Source: Laccaria trichodermophora (lineage: Eukaryota > Basidiomycota > Agaricomycetes > Agaricales > Hydnangiaceae). Taken from it: a DNA stretch of 64,000 nucleotides. Under the pieces are notes generated by a model. It was not told where the DNA came from, did not search any database, and saw only the letters and a list, made by a program, of their open reading frames with translations. Positions 32,146-43,160 of this stretch are shown piece after piece (position 1 is the first letter of the stretch; each line of letters opens with the position of its first letter). The position numbers and the translations under genes are program-made. Location: contig JACTVC010000007.1 of assembly GCA_018417955.1 (NCBI GenBank), positions 868,001 through 932,000 of the forward strand, written 5' to 3'.

Positions 32146-32773
32146 ACTTCAGTCACCCATTTTTGGGTACCTATGAGGTCATCCAATTCTTTGAATTAGG
32201 GAACCTTAGTGGTACCCCATTCCAGAGTGGTATGACCCTCATACCAATTCCATCATACCATGGTATGGATGCCACATACCATTCCACCTCATACCATACC
32301 ATACCATTCCATTCCATTCCATACCATACCATACCATACCATTCCATACCATACCATACCATACCATACCATACCATACCATCATTCCATAGCTGTCACA
32401 GGGTGTCTGGGGTCCTTTTTACAAAATATGAAAATAGCTTAAAATGTCAGAAGAAATCTGAAGAACCATTCCACAAAAAATGGAGCCCAATGGATCAGTA
32501 TTGCAGCCTGGAGAAATAATTTTCATATTTTGTAAAAAGGACCCCAGACACCCTGTGACAGCTATGGAATGATGGTATGGTATGGTATGGTATGGTATGG
32601 TATGGTATGGTATGGAATGGTATGGTATGAGGTGGAATGGTATGTGGCATCCATACCATGGTATGATGGAATTGGTATGAGGGTCATACCACTCTGGAAT
32701 GAGGTACCACTAAGGTTCCCTAATTCAAAGAATTGGATAACCTCATAGGTACCCAAAAATGGGTGACTGAAGT
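32146..32773. mobile_element. Long-inverted-repeat element with ATACC array, 628 bp, 8-bp duplication
   Basis: Almost a perfect palindrome: each arm starts ACTTCAGTCACCCA, followed by TTTTTGGGTACC, a unique stretch with CCTAATTCAAAGAATTGG, an array of ATACC units, and a block CACAGGGTGTCTGGGGTCCT next to a short central spacer. GCTTTTTC stands at 32138-32145 and again at 32774-32781. The ends and the inner TCTGGGGTCCT block are shared with the 5.76-kb element at 41317-47074, so both belong to one family. No coding capacity. Confidence 0.85.
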
Positions 32774-32781
32774 GCTTTTTC

Positions 32782-33680
32782 CAAGAATGAAGATGATGGA
32801 GAGGATTAGAGGGGAATGAAAACCTTGCACTATAGCTTCTTGGATGTACAGTGGCACTTGAAAGAATTGCGCCCCCTGTGGAGCCCAGACCTCAGAAGAT
32901 TATTGGTAATGTGTTTCCACGGGGGGTGCAATTCTCAGCTGTTTTGACTTGGGCTTTGTAAGCCTTCAAATGAAGTTGGGACAGTGGGTAAATATCAATT
33001 TTGGAGTGCAATAGCATGACATTGATATGGGTGAAACATATTCAACTGTATAAAATCTGATTTTCTTGATTTTACCATTAAAAGGTCTTCTAAGTACGGT
33101 TGCGATGATATAGATCTGTTGTCATTTTGACCTATGCAGACTGCCTGGTATCTGGGACAGCTGCTTCAGAAAACTATTACCCTCTGCCTTTTTGGTTCAT
33201 CTTTACAATCATCTCTTCTATCCACCTACTAACCTTTTCCTAACAGTGTCTGTTCTTTGTCTCGTCTGTCTGTTATCGCCCACTTCATCTCTTTGTAAGT
33301 ATGTTTACCACCACCTTCTCTTTCTACCCACTAATGTCTCCTTACAGTGTCTGTTTGGGTGTCATTGGTCTGTTATTGGCTGCTTCTCATCTTCATATGT
33401 GTTCTCTCCCATGTCTCATTTTCAATCCTTTTTTGTGTCTATTAGGGTGTATGCCCTTCTTAACCCTTACACATTGTGTAGAATACCAAGAAGTCTCATT
33501 TGTGTTTAATGAGTGCTGTTTTTCAGTCCAACTTCCACTGCCTTAATATTATTGGCTTATATTGTGTCCCATCTAAGATATCTTCTTTTGGTTGTCACAT
33601 TCATGTCTGACACCGCTGACCAAAAGCATCTGTGCATGGAGCCAGGCTTTGGCCAATACTATTCCTACCAGATTAGACAG
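32782..33680. repeat. Non-coding DNA with a dispersed repeat at 33027-33127
   Basis: 33027-33127 (GATATGGGTGAAACATATTC and onward through ATCTGATTTTC) recurs at 51030-51137, just before the second LTR-like repeat. GGGGGGTGCAATTC at about 32925 and its inverse GAATTGCGCCCCC at about 32867 form a small inverted pair. No gene was found; frames at 33192-33851 look accidental. Confidence 0.45.
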
Positions 33681-35187
33681 AGGTCTTTATTGTCCTCCAC
33701 TGATTCCTGCTCGAATCCAGGCAATTCCCAGAATTCTGGAGGAATCAAATTTGGCAGAGGGCCCTGCCAAATTGATCAAACAATTCTGCAGAATTTTAAA
33801 TGGAATTCAAATTCCACTGGAATGGTTCTGGTAATCACCTGGAAGGAATGATCACAGAACACAACAGAATGGAATTCCAATCACCAACACTTGATTTGGG
33901 CATCATCAACAAACAACACACCCTTTCTCTCAACCACCACCATTGTCTGCGATGCCCACCGATCGTCATGTCACCACGATCACCCATCATCACCACCACC
34001 CACAACACTCATCAATCTGCAACCCTGACGATCACGATGCATCAAGAACAATGTGAGAACACCACATCACTGATGCCACATCGCTGATAGCGATGTGGCA
34101 ACCAAACGACAAATGACAATGACATCTTCATTCGTCATCATTCAAAGTTGAGTGCCCCCCCCCCCCTCCATCCCAACCCACCTTGCTAACAGTCACCAAA
34201 ATGCAACAGAATGACAATGCAATGATGACACAACAACAATGCAACAATGTGACACAATGATGAAAACATGACACAACAACAATGGGACACGACAGCAACA
34301 TGCCATGACAACAATGTGACACCACAACAATGCAACATGATGGTGACACAACACGACGATGGTGACACAACACGATGACAGCAATGCAACATGACAATGA
34401 CAATGTGCACCCACATGTTGAGTGCCCATGTCATTGACAATGCAACACGATGTTGACACACACCCATGTTGTCGAGCCTTCCTTCCCTCCCTCTTCCCCC
34501 CTCCTCTGTCCCCCCTTCCTTGAGCCTATTTTTGTCCTCTCCCCTCCCCTTTCTCTCCCCCTTCCTTGTCCATCCCCCCATCCTTTTCTCTCCTCTGTCC
34601 CTTCCCCCTTCCTTGTGTGCCCATCTTTCCCCCCCTTCCCTGTGCCTCTCCCCTTCCCTGTTCCCTGTGCTTCTCTTTGTCCATCCCCTTCCCTGTGCCT
34701 CCTCCCTTCCTTCTGCCTCCCCCCTTCTTTTCCCCCCCTCTTCTATTAGTCTCAATGTAATAAAATATATTATATGTTATAATTGAAATACATTACAACT
34801 TGATCCCTATTTGACTTGTGAATTTTTAAGGAAATCTGAATATCAAGTTATCAGTATAAAGTAACTTCAGAATGTAGTAGAATAGATTTATGTAGCTCTA
34901 CTAATCTAAGTGTGATAAGAAATTCTTAGAATCAAGCTATCAACATGAATAGAATGATAGATTGGTTGACTACATTACACCAGTAATTCAGAAGGTCTCG
35001 AAAAGTGCACAATCACATTAATTAGGAGATTTGCTGTCTATTCCAGTTGGATTCCTGTGTATTCCAGCTGGAATCCTCTGGAATTCCTGGAATACTCCGG
35101 AATTCCTGGAATCCAGTCAGAATCTGCAGAATCTGGCTGGAATCTGTGGAATCTGGTAGGAATCAGTGAAGGAATGGAAAGTACTGG
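33681..35187 (+). mobile_element. ATTCC-type non-autonomous element, 1.5 kb
   Basis: Order: left terminus with ATTCC words (33681-33870), an ACA/ATG-rich array (33930-34450), a CT tract of about 260 bp (34480-34740), an AT-rich part, then GGAAT words and the right terminus GGAATCAGTGAAGGAATGGA (35187). The order repeats in 35513-36781, and partly at 38330-38969 and 31330-31735. Ends are inferred from comparison between copies; no target duplication was confirmed. Frames in the arrays are low complexity. Confidence 0.6.
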
Positions 35188-35512
35188 ATAGACAACTCAC
35201 TTATCAGTATCACTTCCCCAAAGACCTCCTACCTTCCCAGTCCTCTGCTGAAAAATGATAAGACCTTCCCCCATGACTACCTGAGATATTGCAGATACCC
35301 ATGCTTCATCCCCAATGACATGCCTTACCTGGCATATATACAAAAGTGACCTGTCTTTCATGGTCATATATTTGGACAATTAAAAAATCACATGATCTGA
35401 TGTACCCATCGTCCAGATGCCAAATGGGAAGCACATCCTGAGAGGCTATAACAAACTCATGGCAATGGCTAGAAATAGCCCTGTTCAGCATACAACAGCT
35501 GCTCTTTCAGGG
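35188..35512. other. Spacer between two ATTCC-type elements
   Basis: About 325 bp with no gene that I can support; a 60-residue minus frame is unremarkable. Confidence 0.35.
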
Positions 35513-36781
35513 AGGTCTTATTAGTGCCCCCCTAATTCCTGCAGGAATCTGGTCATTCCTGTGGATTCTGGTGGATTCCGGAGGAATGAAATTTGGCAGG
35601 GAGGCCTGCCATTTTTATCATTCTGGTGCCTTACCATTCTGGCAGAATTTGGGCATTCCGGAATTGACACCAGAATGATCTGCGGAATGCACAGGAATGG
35701 AATGCAACGGAATCTGGTCCTTTGTTTGTTTATTTTACTTGCATTACCAAACAAATGCAACACCATTCCTTTCCACCACCACCACCCATCCTCTTCCCCA
35801 CCCCCATGACAGTCACGATAAACCAATGACGCCACGCCACCCACAACAACAACAACAACCCCACATGACCCCACAACGGCGACGACCACCAAGCGACGAA
35901 CGGTGACAACCACTGCCAGTGATGTGGCAACCAAATGGATGATGACGACAACACCACTGCTATGCACGAGCACCCACCACCATCCACAAGTGCCCACCAT
36001 GACGACCACATGAACGCCACAATGCCACGTCACAAATCAAACAAGCCCCCCACAGCACGATGGCAACGACGCCCATGACAACAACGATGTCCACAGCTTC
36101 AATGGCGACACACGACAACGACGACACATGATGATGACCATGCAGTGACGACAACACGACAACGACCACGCGACAACGACAATGCAACAACATCCACACA
36201 ATGACGTCCACGACTATGACTATGGCATGCAACAACAACCACACAATGACAACAACGCGACAACAACCACGCGATGACACAGGATGACAACAATGAGGCC
36301 CAGCACTACCCCCTTCCACTTTATTATCACACCCCCACACCACTCCCTGTCCCTTCCTTCCTTCCTCCCTCCCTCCCTTCCTCCCTCCTTCCCTCCCTCC
36401 CTTCCTCCTTCCCTTTCTTCCCTCCCTCCCTCCCTTCCTCCCTCCTTCCCTCCCTCCCTCCCTCCCTCCCTTCCTTCCCTCCTCCCTCCCTTCCTTCCTT
36501 CCTCTCCCCCTCCCCCCTTCTCTTCCTGCCCCTTCATTTAACTTAGAAAATAGTAAATTAGATGTATATTTGAGTTTCAATATATAAATTTTAAAATATA
36601 TAAATGTTTTAAGAAAGTGTTCATGCCCTTTAAGTCATTGTGAATAAGTGCATATTAGTGTAAATGTATCTAGCAAAAAGGAAAGGTGTTGTATGGGTCA
36701 TATTCTGGTGCCATTCCTCTGGATTCCTGTGGATTATTCCTGTGGATTCCTGCAGGAATGGGTGGGGCACTGTAAAGTACT
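35513..36781 (+). mobile_element. ATTCC-type non-autonomous element, 1.27 kb
   Basis: Left terminus AGTGCCCCCCTAATTCCTGC (about 35524) and right terminus GCAGGAATGGGTGGGGCACT (about 36752-36771) are imperfect inverted repeats. Inside are ATTCC words, the TTGTTTGTTTATTTTACTTG block, an ACGACAACG-type array (35780-36300), a CCTT/CCCTCC pyrimidine tract (36340-36535) and an AT-rich stretch. The right end abuts the GTAGTGTCCGC array. Confidence 0.65.
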
Positions 36782-36783
36782 GG

Positions 36784-37950
36784 AAAAGTGTGTAGTGTCC
36801 GCTTTTTGAGACTACAAAAGTTTGTAGTGTGCGCTTTTTCATTAGAAAAGTTTGTAGTGTCTGCTTTTTAAGACTACAAAAGTTTGTAGTGTGCGCTTTT
36901 TCATTAGAAAAGTTTGTAGTGTCCACTTTTTGAGACTACAAAAGTTTGTAGTTGACATGTAGTTTAGGGTGTCTTTGGCCCTATCTATGTTATGGGATGA
37001 GGTTGGATTGCCAGTGCTGCAGCATTAGTATTTGACATCATGCACTGTGGCTGAAGGATTCACATGATATCATGAGTTTTTGACTTGATGCCCAAGTGGG
37101 CTTTTACACTGTCAGCTTTCACATTGATAGCTACTGGCCTGTCCCAAACATAGTCAACTTTGATACGGCTCTTTGAGGGCTGTAGGATGATGGGCTGATT
37201 CACCCTTTGAGGTGTTCTAGGTCATGTTCTAAGTTGACCATGTATTGAGTAGATATTAACATAAATAGCCTTCTCTAGCTTCAAAGCCAACTTGGGCAAG
37301 ATGTGATATATAATGGGCTGATTCATCCTTTGAGGTGTCTTTAAGTCAGGTCATGTTGCAAGCTGACGATGTCTTGGGTAGATATCAACATGAATAGCCT
37401 TCTCTAGCTTGAAAGACACCTTGGGCATGATGTGAGAAACTGATGATATATACAGTGATGTCAATCCTTCAGCCATATTTCCATATGAACTCACAATTAT
37501 GTTTTCAGATAGCACAGCAGGTATCAATGGCCTTTCCTACTGTGAAAGACAACTTGTGCATGATGTCAAATACCAATGCTGCACCACTGGCAATCCTTCA
37601 ACCTCATCCCATGACATAGATAGGGCCAAAGACACCATAAACTACATGTCAACTACAAACTTTTTTAAATGAAAAGGCAGACACTACAAACTCTTCTAAT
37701 GAAAAAGTGCACACTACAGACTTTTGTAGTCTTAAAAAGCAGACACTACAAACTTTTTTTTAATGAAAAAGCGGACAGTACAAACATTTGTAGTCTTAAA
37801 AAGCGGACACTACAAACTTTTCTAATGAAAAAGCGCACACTACAAACTTTTCTAATGAAAAAGCGCACACTACAAACTTTTGTAGTCTCAAAAAGCGGAC
37901 ACTACACACTTTTCTAATGAAAAAGCGCACACTACAAACTTTGTAGTCAA
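36784..37950. repeat. 1.17-kb palindromic repeat with GTAGTGTCCGC arrays
   Basis: Both arms carry tandem units of about 58 bp: GTAGTGTCCGCTTTTTGAGA, CTACAAAAGTTT, GTAGTGTGCGCTTTTTCATT. Inward of the arrays, CATGTAGTTTAGGGTGTCTT at 36956 is mirrored near 37640. The centre holds a direct duplication of about 125 bp (GGGCTGATTCA...TAGCCTTCTCTAGC, at 37192 and 37317). The array recurs at 48930-49100 and at the window's right edge. The left arm is cut by the neighbouring ATTCC-type element. Confidence 0.75.
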
Positions 37951-38310
37951 GATAACCTTTTGGCCCTAACCCTAACTTTGTAGTCTAAGTGCAACTTTTG
38001 TAGTCTTTTATAGTGCATCAGTAAACTGTGTAGTATAAGTCCGACTTTTTTGTTGTCATATATCTGACTGTTATAGTAGGGCATGCACCTTCCTTTTTTG
38101 TCATTTTTCCCATGATACAATAATTGTAGCCCTTTCTTTTAGCTTTCTAAATATACTGAAATCATGTTATTTGGTTTTGTTTTCATAGAGAAAAACACAA
38201 AATGCAAAAAAAAAATGCAACACTTTTGACATTCCTTTACCTCATATCTCCACAATGGGAGCACTTCAGAATACAATTCAAACAGATTTGGGAAGCTACA
38301 CTGTAGGGCT
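37951..38310 (-). repeat. Dispersed 'GGTGCATGCCC' repeat, copy 1
   Basis: Read on the minus strand: GTAGCCCTACAGTGTAGCTT, CATTGTGGAGATATGAGGTA, an A/T-rich run, AACATGATTTCAGTATATTT, AGAAAGCTAAAAGAAAGGGC and GGTGCATGCCCTA, then TAGTCT-rich DNA. Matches 63520-63830, 58530-58790 and 49190-49500 (minus). Two adjacent CCCTAA words occur near 37966. Confidence 0.7.
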
Positions 38311-38329
38311 ACAACCCCCATGGACGCCA

Positions 38330-38969
38330 ATACAGCCCACCACCCACGACCGACGACAACGCGCACCCATGGACAAAGACGCGCACCCATGCATGGAGGT
38401 TTCCTCTCACTTCAACGGAAATGGGCAACGACGAGCCCAGGTGAGCTCCCCCTCTCTCCATCATTCCTCACCACCACCCTTCCATCATCCCCCCTCACTC
38501 CCGTTGCTCCCCCTCCCATTTCTCCCCCTCCCTCCATTGCTCCCCCTCCCATTGCTCCCCCCTCCATCAATTCCCACCTCACCCTTCACCACTCCCTCCC
38601 TTCACCACTCCCTCTCTCCTCCATCACTCCTTCCCCCTCCCTCCCTCCCTCCCTCCCACCTCACCCTCTACTACATCCTCCCCCCTCCATCACTTCCCCC
38701 TGTCTTCCCCTCTCCCTTAAATATTGAGAATAGTAAAAATAAATTGTGTAGTCTATTTAATACATTTCAATTTTTCCTGCTCAACTTAGAATTATTTCAT
38801 AAAGTCATTCCATGTGGAATCCATATGGACTTGATATGGATTCCACCCTTAAAATGGTATAGAACATATAGAATAGAGTATGGATTCCATCTGGGGGAAG
38901 TATGGAATCCGTGCAGTCCACCCCCCATTCCATCCATTCCATATGGAATAACCTGGGGAGGGTAAAGTA
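38330..38969 (+). repeat. ATTCC-type element remnant with CT tract
   Basis: Contains a CACGACCGACGACAACG-like array, a CT tract of about 275 bp (38440-38715), an AT-rich part and GGAAT words ending at GGGGAGGGTAAAGTACTGTG (about 38953-38972). The left terminus was not found, so the copy seems truncated at the neighbouring repeat. Confidence 0.55.
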
Positions 38970-38971
38970 CT

Positions 38972-40655
38972 GTGCCTCAGCAAGATCCCATGGAACATCA
39001 CCTCCCACCTATGCCTCCAACCAAACTTCCTGTAATTAACTTGGATTTAGGAGGACTTTTTTGTAATAATTGTGGTCGGTTCACTCTGTTTGTGCCATGC
39101 AAGAGCAACAAGAATGGGAATAAGGGTGTTCCCTTTGCGATAGTACATTTTTTCTCTATTGATTCATGAAGTCATGGGTATTAATGTTTAAGTACTACAG
39201 TGTCGTGGCCCTAATGCGAAAGGTGAACCATGAAATTTTTTCCAAAGGTCATCGAAATTGCCAAGTGTGTCGCCCATGCTCTCCTCCCAGCCAACCTTCA
39301 CTGTACCCTTGCTTCCCTCAGCTGTGCCAGCCCCTGTGTCTCAAGGAGCTGGCAAGTGCCTCATTGTGGGTTGTGGCCAATCTCGCATAGCCGATGACTG
39401 TTCACATAGAGTCTGTCGAAAACATTGCATTGAGATGGGTGGATGTTCATCAAAGAAACACAAGATGCCAGCCATTCCTGTGCATACTCCGCTGCTTGTT
39501 GTTCCTCTGCAGGCTCCTCTGTAGTGTTTGAAAGTCCGGTTCGGTCCGGTTTTTTGATGCCCAGGGGCATTAACCGTAACCGTAACCGGTCTGCCTTTTC
39601 CCCAGAAGTCAAAAGACCAGACCAGACTGCAAAAAGACCGCAGACCACGGTTTTTTGCGGTCTATAGACCGGTTTCGCTCTGCATCGGTTTTAACCGGTT
39701 TATGACCGGTCTTTAGGCCAATATTTTAAAATTATGAATTGGTAAATTTATTAACATCTCTATTAGCTTCAAAACGAGACCAAGAACGTTAAATTCCGTT
39801 AGGAATTGGTGCTTCTATAAAATAAGTCTGGTACATCTATTATTCCCAAAAGTAATTTACATTTTAATTCATATCTCTCTTGTTTTTTGACCAAATCGTA
39901 CGTTCTTGGGTGCCTTTTAAAGGGTATTTAAGGGGCTACAAAAGACCGGTCCAAACTGATCAAGACCGGTTCACGTGAACCGGTTTTTTTGTGGTCTTTA
40001 CATCTCAAAAATGAAAAGACCGAACCGCAGGTCCGGTCTTTTGCGGTCTTGGTCCAGTCTGGTTACAGTCTTTTTCCAGTCACGAGACTGGACTTCCAAA
40101 CGCTACTCCTCTGGTGCTGCCCCCACCACCATTTGTCATTCCTCACCGCCTTTCTCCACCCCCAGCTTCTACCCCCCTTCTTACCTTACCTGAATCCTCT
40201 CAACCACTGTTATCAGAAATCATTGATGCAAGACCTGACCCCCGTTTCGTGTCACACCTCCACCCAATATTCACTGAGACGTTGGCCCAACAACATGAGC
40301 TCAGGGAGCAGAAACGGAAACTCAACTCTGAGCATCAGGCTCATGCAAAGAGGACCAAGGAGCACTTGGACAACGGATGACACCCCTCCTGTAGTCCATG
40401 TGGTTCAATCCGGCTTCATTTGGCCATACTTTGTCATTTCTTCTGCTTTACTGACAACGTTAGGACTCTTGGAGGTGGGTAAGCAAGGGGACCTACGGCT
40501 GTATGATGAAATGGACTTTGCGGATTGGGTTGCAGTGGAGATTGGACACACAGTTGAGGTTCAAGAAGGACAATGGCTTTTCCTCAAAGACCACTCACTT
40601 CGGAAGTGCATCTACCTCCAGAAATGCCTTGACACACCTTCCTGGGGTTCAAAGC
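38972..40655 (+). pseudogene. Zinc-cluster (GRF-like/CxC) gene of basidiomycete repeats, split by a MITE
   Basis: Pieces in order: a Pro-rich start MPQQDPMEHHLPPMPPTKLP with a GRF-like CNNCGRFTLFVPCKS; a cysteine cluster GKCLIVGCGQSRIADDCSHR then VCRKHCIEMGGCSSKKH; after the MITE, a Pro-rich stretch and HPIFTETLAQQHELREQKRK; then, one frame over, DDTPPVVHVVQSGFIWPYFV, LYDEMDFADWVAVEIGHTVE and VQEGQWLFLKD. I recognise this layout from repeated basidiomycete proteins of unknown role that often lie near transposons; that link is from memory. A frameshift near 40360 and the 584-bp insertion break it. Its end overlaps the stop of the KDZ fragment on the other strand. Confidence 0.65.
39522..40105. 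mobile_element. hAT-type MITE, 584 bp, with GACCGGT words and 8-bp duplication
   Basis: Left end TAGTGTTTGAAAGTCCGGT; the right end read inward is TAGCGTTTGGAAGTCCAGT. CTCCTCTG lies immediately outside both ends (39514-39521, 40106-40113), an 8-bp target duplication. The interior is rich in palindromic ACCGGT and GACCGGTC-type words near both ends and otherwise AT-rich and non-coding. The TAGTGTT end resembles that of the 7.6-kb hAT element (TAGTGTTGCCA), so cross-mobilisation is conceivable but unproven. Confidence 0.92.
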
Positions 40656-42399
40656 CCCATCTTTGCCAGCTTCTTGTGTGTTGTATGTTCTTCAACAGGA
40701 ATGGGTTGACCTTGGCCATCAAAACCAAAATCTTCTTCAGCATAGTCATCGTCAACAAGCTCAGAGACATTTGACACTTCAACAGGAAGTGCATCATGTG
40801 GGTGAGCAAGTTGTGCACATTGGAGGCACTCCTTCAGTTGAAAGCGAGCCTGGCCATGGTCATTGTGAACAGCCTCAACAGCCTCATGGTCGGCAAGGGC
40901 ACAGGTTTTCCATCCAGGAACCACTGGAAGCGAGCAGTGAACAACTGCGCAAATTTGATTGAGGCACGCGTGGGTAGGGAAAAATCTGTCATGATTATTT
41001 GCCAGGGGAACCTTGCAGTTGGGTTCGCCACAGCATGGATGGCCAACTGTCACCCCATCAATCACAACCACAGAAACTTTCTTTCCTATGTCAAAATGTA
41101 AATTAATATTCGGTTAAGAGCTTCGAAAATAAAGGAGATGTACTGGAATAGAACCAGGTGCATTTGTTACAATAGTGCTGAAGTTCTGGTTGGCTGCAAA
41201 GCCGCAAGCGATCATTTCTGCACATACAGCCTCCATGAAGCAGTCCTTGGCTGCACCTCCATGTGGAACAACAGGGTTGCTTGCTGGGTTTGACAGTCCT
41301 CGAGAAGTGAAAGAATCACTTCAGTCACCCACCTTGACCAAGCTATTAGCCTTGTAAAATGTAAGAATGTATCCAGGCTAATAGGTTCTTTAGCTATTTA
41401 TTTTTTTTGCCTCTGGAGAAAAATATATTATTAAATATTTGGCCTTCAATATTGTGACCAGAAATATTTGGGCTGACATTTTGCAATGAAAAATATCCTA
41501 GCCATCTGAAAGTGGTTGGATATATTTGAACCATGTTAGAGTGGTAGGAAATATTTGAAGTGTTTCAGACTCATAGGAAATGTTTTAGCTATGTGACATT
41601 GCTCAAAAATATTTTAGTCATGTCACACTGCTAAGAAATATTTTAGCCATGTCACACTGCTCAGAAATCTTTTGACCATGTCACATAGGCCAAATATTTC
41701 CTGCCAGTGTCACAGAGTATCTGGGGTCCTAGTTTCAAAAAAAAAAAACTTCAAAAATTTCTGACCATTCAAACTTTTATCTTCTAGATTCAACTTTTCT
41801 ACAACATTTATCATAAATATGATTTTGGTCCTAAACTTGCCTTTTTACTCTTATATTGTATCTTTATCATAGAAAAAGCAGATTATATATTGCAAGCAAC
41901 TGTATCTATTGGTATTCAGCTATCTGTTGTATAGTTATAGCCTCTAAATTCTGCTTTATCACATAATGAATCTTGTTACTGACTACTCTTATATTGAGTT
42001 TATATTGATAATTGCATACAATAAACCAGCTGTACTTACTGAATTGTGACCAATGTCTATTGATGTCTGTAGCTAATCCATTCCATATTGATTGTATTAG
42101 ACAGAAACAGCTCTAGGATTTATGCAAATGTGATCAGTCATATGACACATAAACATGTGGTTGAAATGTATCACATGACATAATGTATTCATCACATTTC
42201 CCTCTTAAATAAACATTGGAATAATTAGCCACCAGAATTCTCTGGAATGAGTATAACAGAAATGATCTTAAACTAACCTTCATTTCCATTTTCATTGAAC
42301 TCCAACATGGTTCTCAAAGGCAGTTTTGTTGGTGGCCAGACATATTAATTACCCTATTTGAAAGTATATCCACAGCAGTATATTCTTTTTTTTCTTCCA

Positions 42400-43160
42400 A
42401 TTTTATAACTATATTTGTATTAATAACCATATTGGGAAATGCACATGAATAATCTGAATAGTACTCAAATGTTGGTAACAACATTCTTTTTTCTTTCTTT
42501 CTACATATAATTCCTCATTATAAAATGTGCACAGATCTTTGACAACACTCTATTATTATTATTTCTTTTTTTTCTAATTTTTTTTGGTTATATTTCCATT
42601 AATTACCATATTAGGAAAGATGCACACACCATGTGGACAGTTCTCAATATTATTACCAATAGTGAGCACTATCTCCATTCATTTCTGATTTTATGACAAT
42701 TTTTCATATGGAAATGTAATACTTACTTTATTTTGCAGTCACACTATTCTGATGTAAATACTACACAAGTGCCAAAATCTTTGCTGGCTGGAAAAAGAGA
42801 TCATGTGACTATATCACATGATCAGAGCACATGACTGGTCACATGATCAGACTACTTTGATATGTCACATGACTACCATATATGATGCATTTATCATGTG
42901 CCTATAAGATGAAAATATATCAGCTAGAGTCAGATATTAATTTTCTGGCCATATTTTCACTAATTACCATATTTAGAAATGTGCACAGACCAAGTAAATA
43001 ATTCATTTATATAATCAATAACCATTTCCAGCATGTTAATTTGTTCTCTAACTTTTTGGCTGTAATTTCAGTAATTACTATATTAGGAACTGTGAACAGA
43101 CCATGCAAACATCTGCCCATCATCAACACCTGATTTCTTTCTGATTTTATTCTGGTAGTA
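42400..43160 (-). repeat. 100-125-bp satellite, array 1
   Basis: Minus-strand units contain GGTCTGTGCACATTTCCTAA, TATGGTAATTAAT and ATATAACCAGAAAA in that order, with degenerate spacers. The same unit occurs at 44870-45800, 55330-55830, 57540-58250 and, in variant form, 62880-63330. Confidence 0.65.

Noticed and set aside
32136..32756. Tandem Tyr-His-Thr-Ile-Pro-type repeat proteins
   Set aside because: They are translations of the ATACC array in both arms of the 628-bp palindromic element; mirrored on both strands, so not evidence of a gene.
34186..34755. Long Gly/Arg/Glu-rich minus-strand frame and Pro/Ser-rich plus frames
   Set aside because: Translation of the CT tract and ACA-rich array of an ATTCC-type element; low complexity in every frame, no domain.
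31734..35520. TAAGACCT beside two facing ATTCC termini as a shared target duplication
   Set aside because: The two copies are in inverse orientation relative to each other and the word resembles the outer end of other family members (TAAAGTACT), so it is part of the terminus.
35960..36580. 206-residue Gly/Arg/Lys-rich frame on the minus strand
   Set aside because: Shadow of the CCTT/CCCTCC tract; composition follows the repeat and the frame ends where the tract ends.
36784..37950. Regularly spaced repeats resembling a CRISPR array
   Set aside because: Units are adjacent and mirrored in both arms with no unique spacers; no cas-like genes, and the DNA is eukaryotic.
37960..37980. Telomere-like CCCTAA words
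   Set aside because: Only two adjacent copies occur inside a repeat; too few to indicate a telomere or an interstitial telomeric array.
38255..38965. 236-residue Pro/Ser/His-rich plus-strand frame
   Set aside because: Reads through a CT tract inside a repeat remnant; several frames are equally open and none has a recognisable feature.
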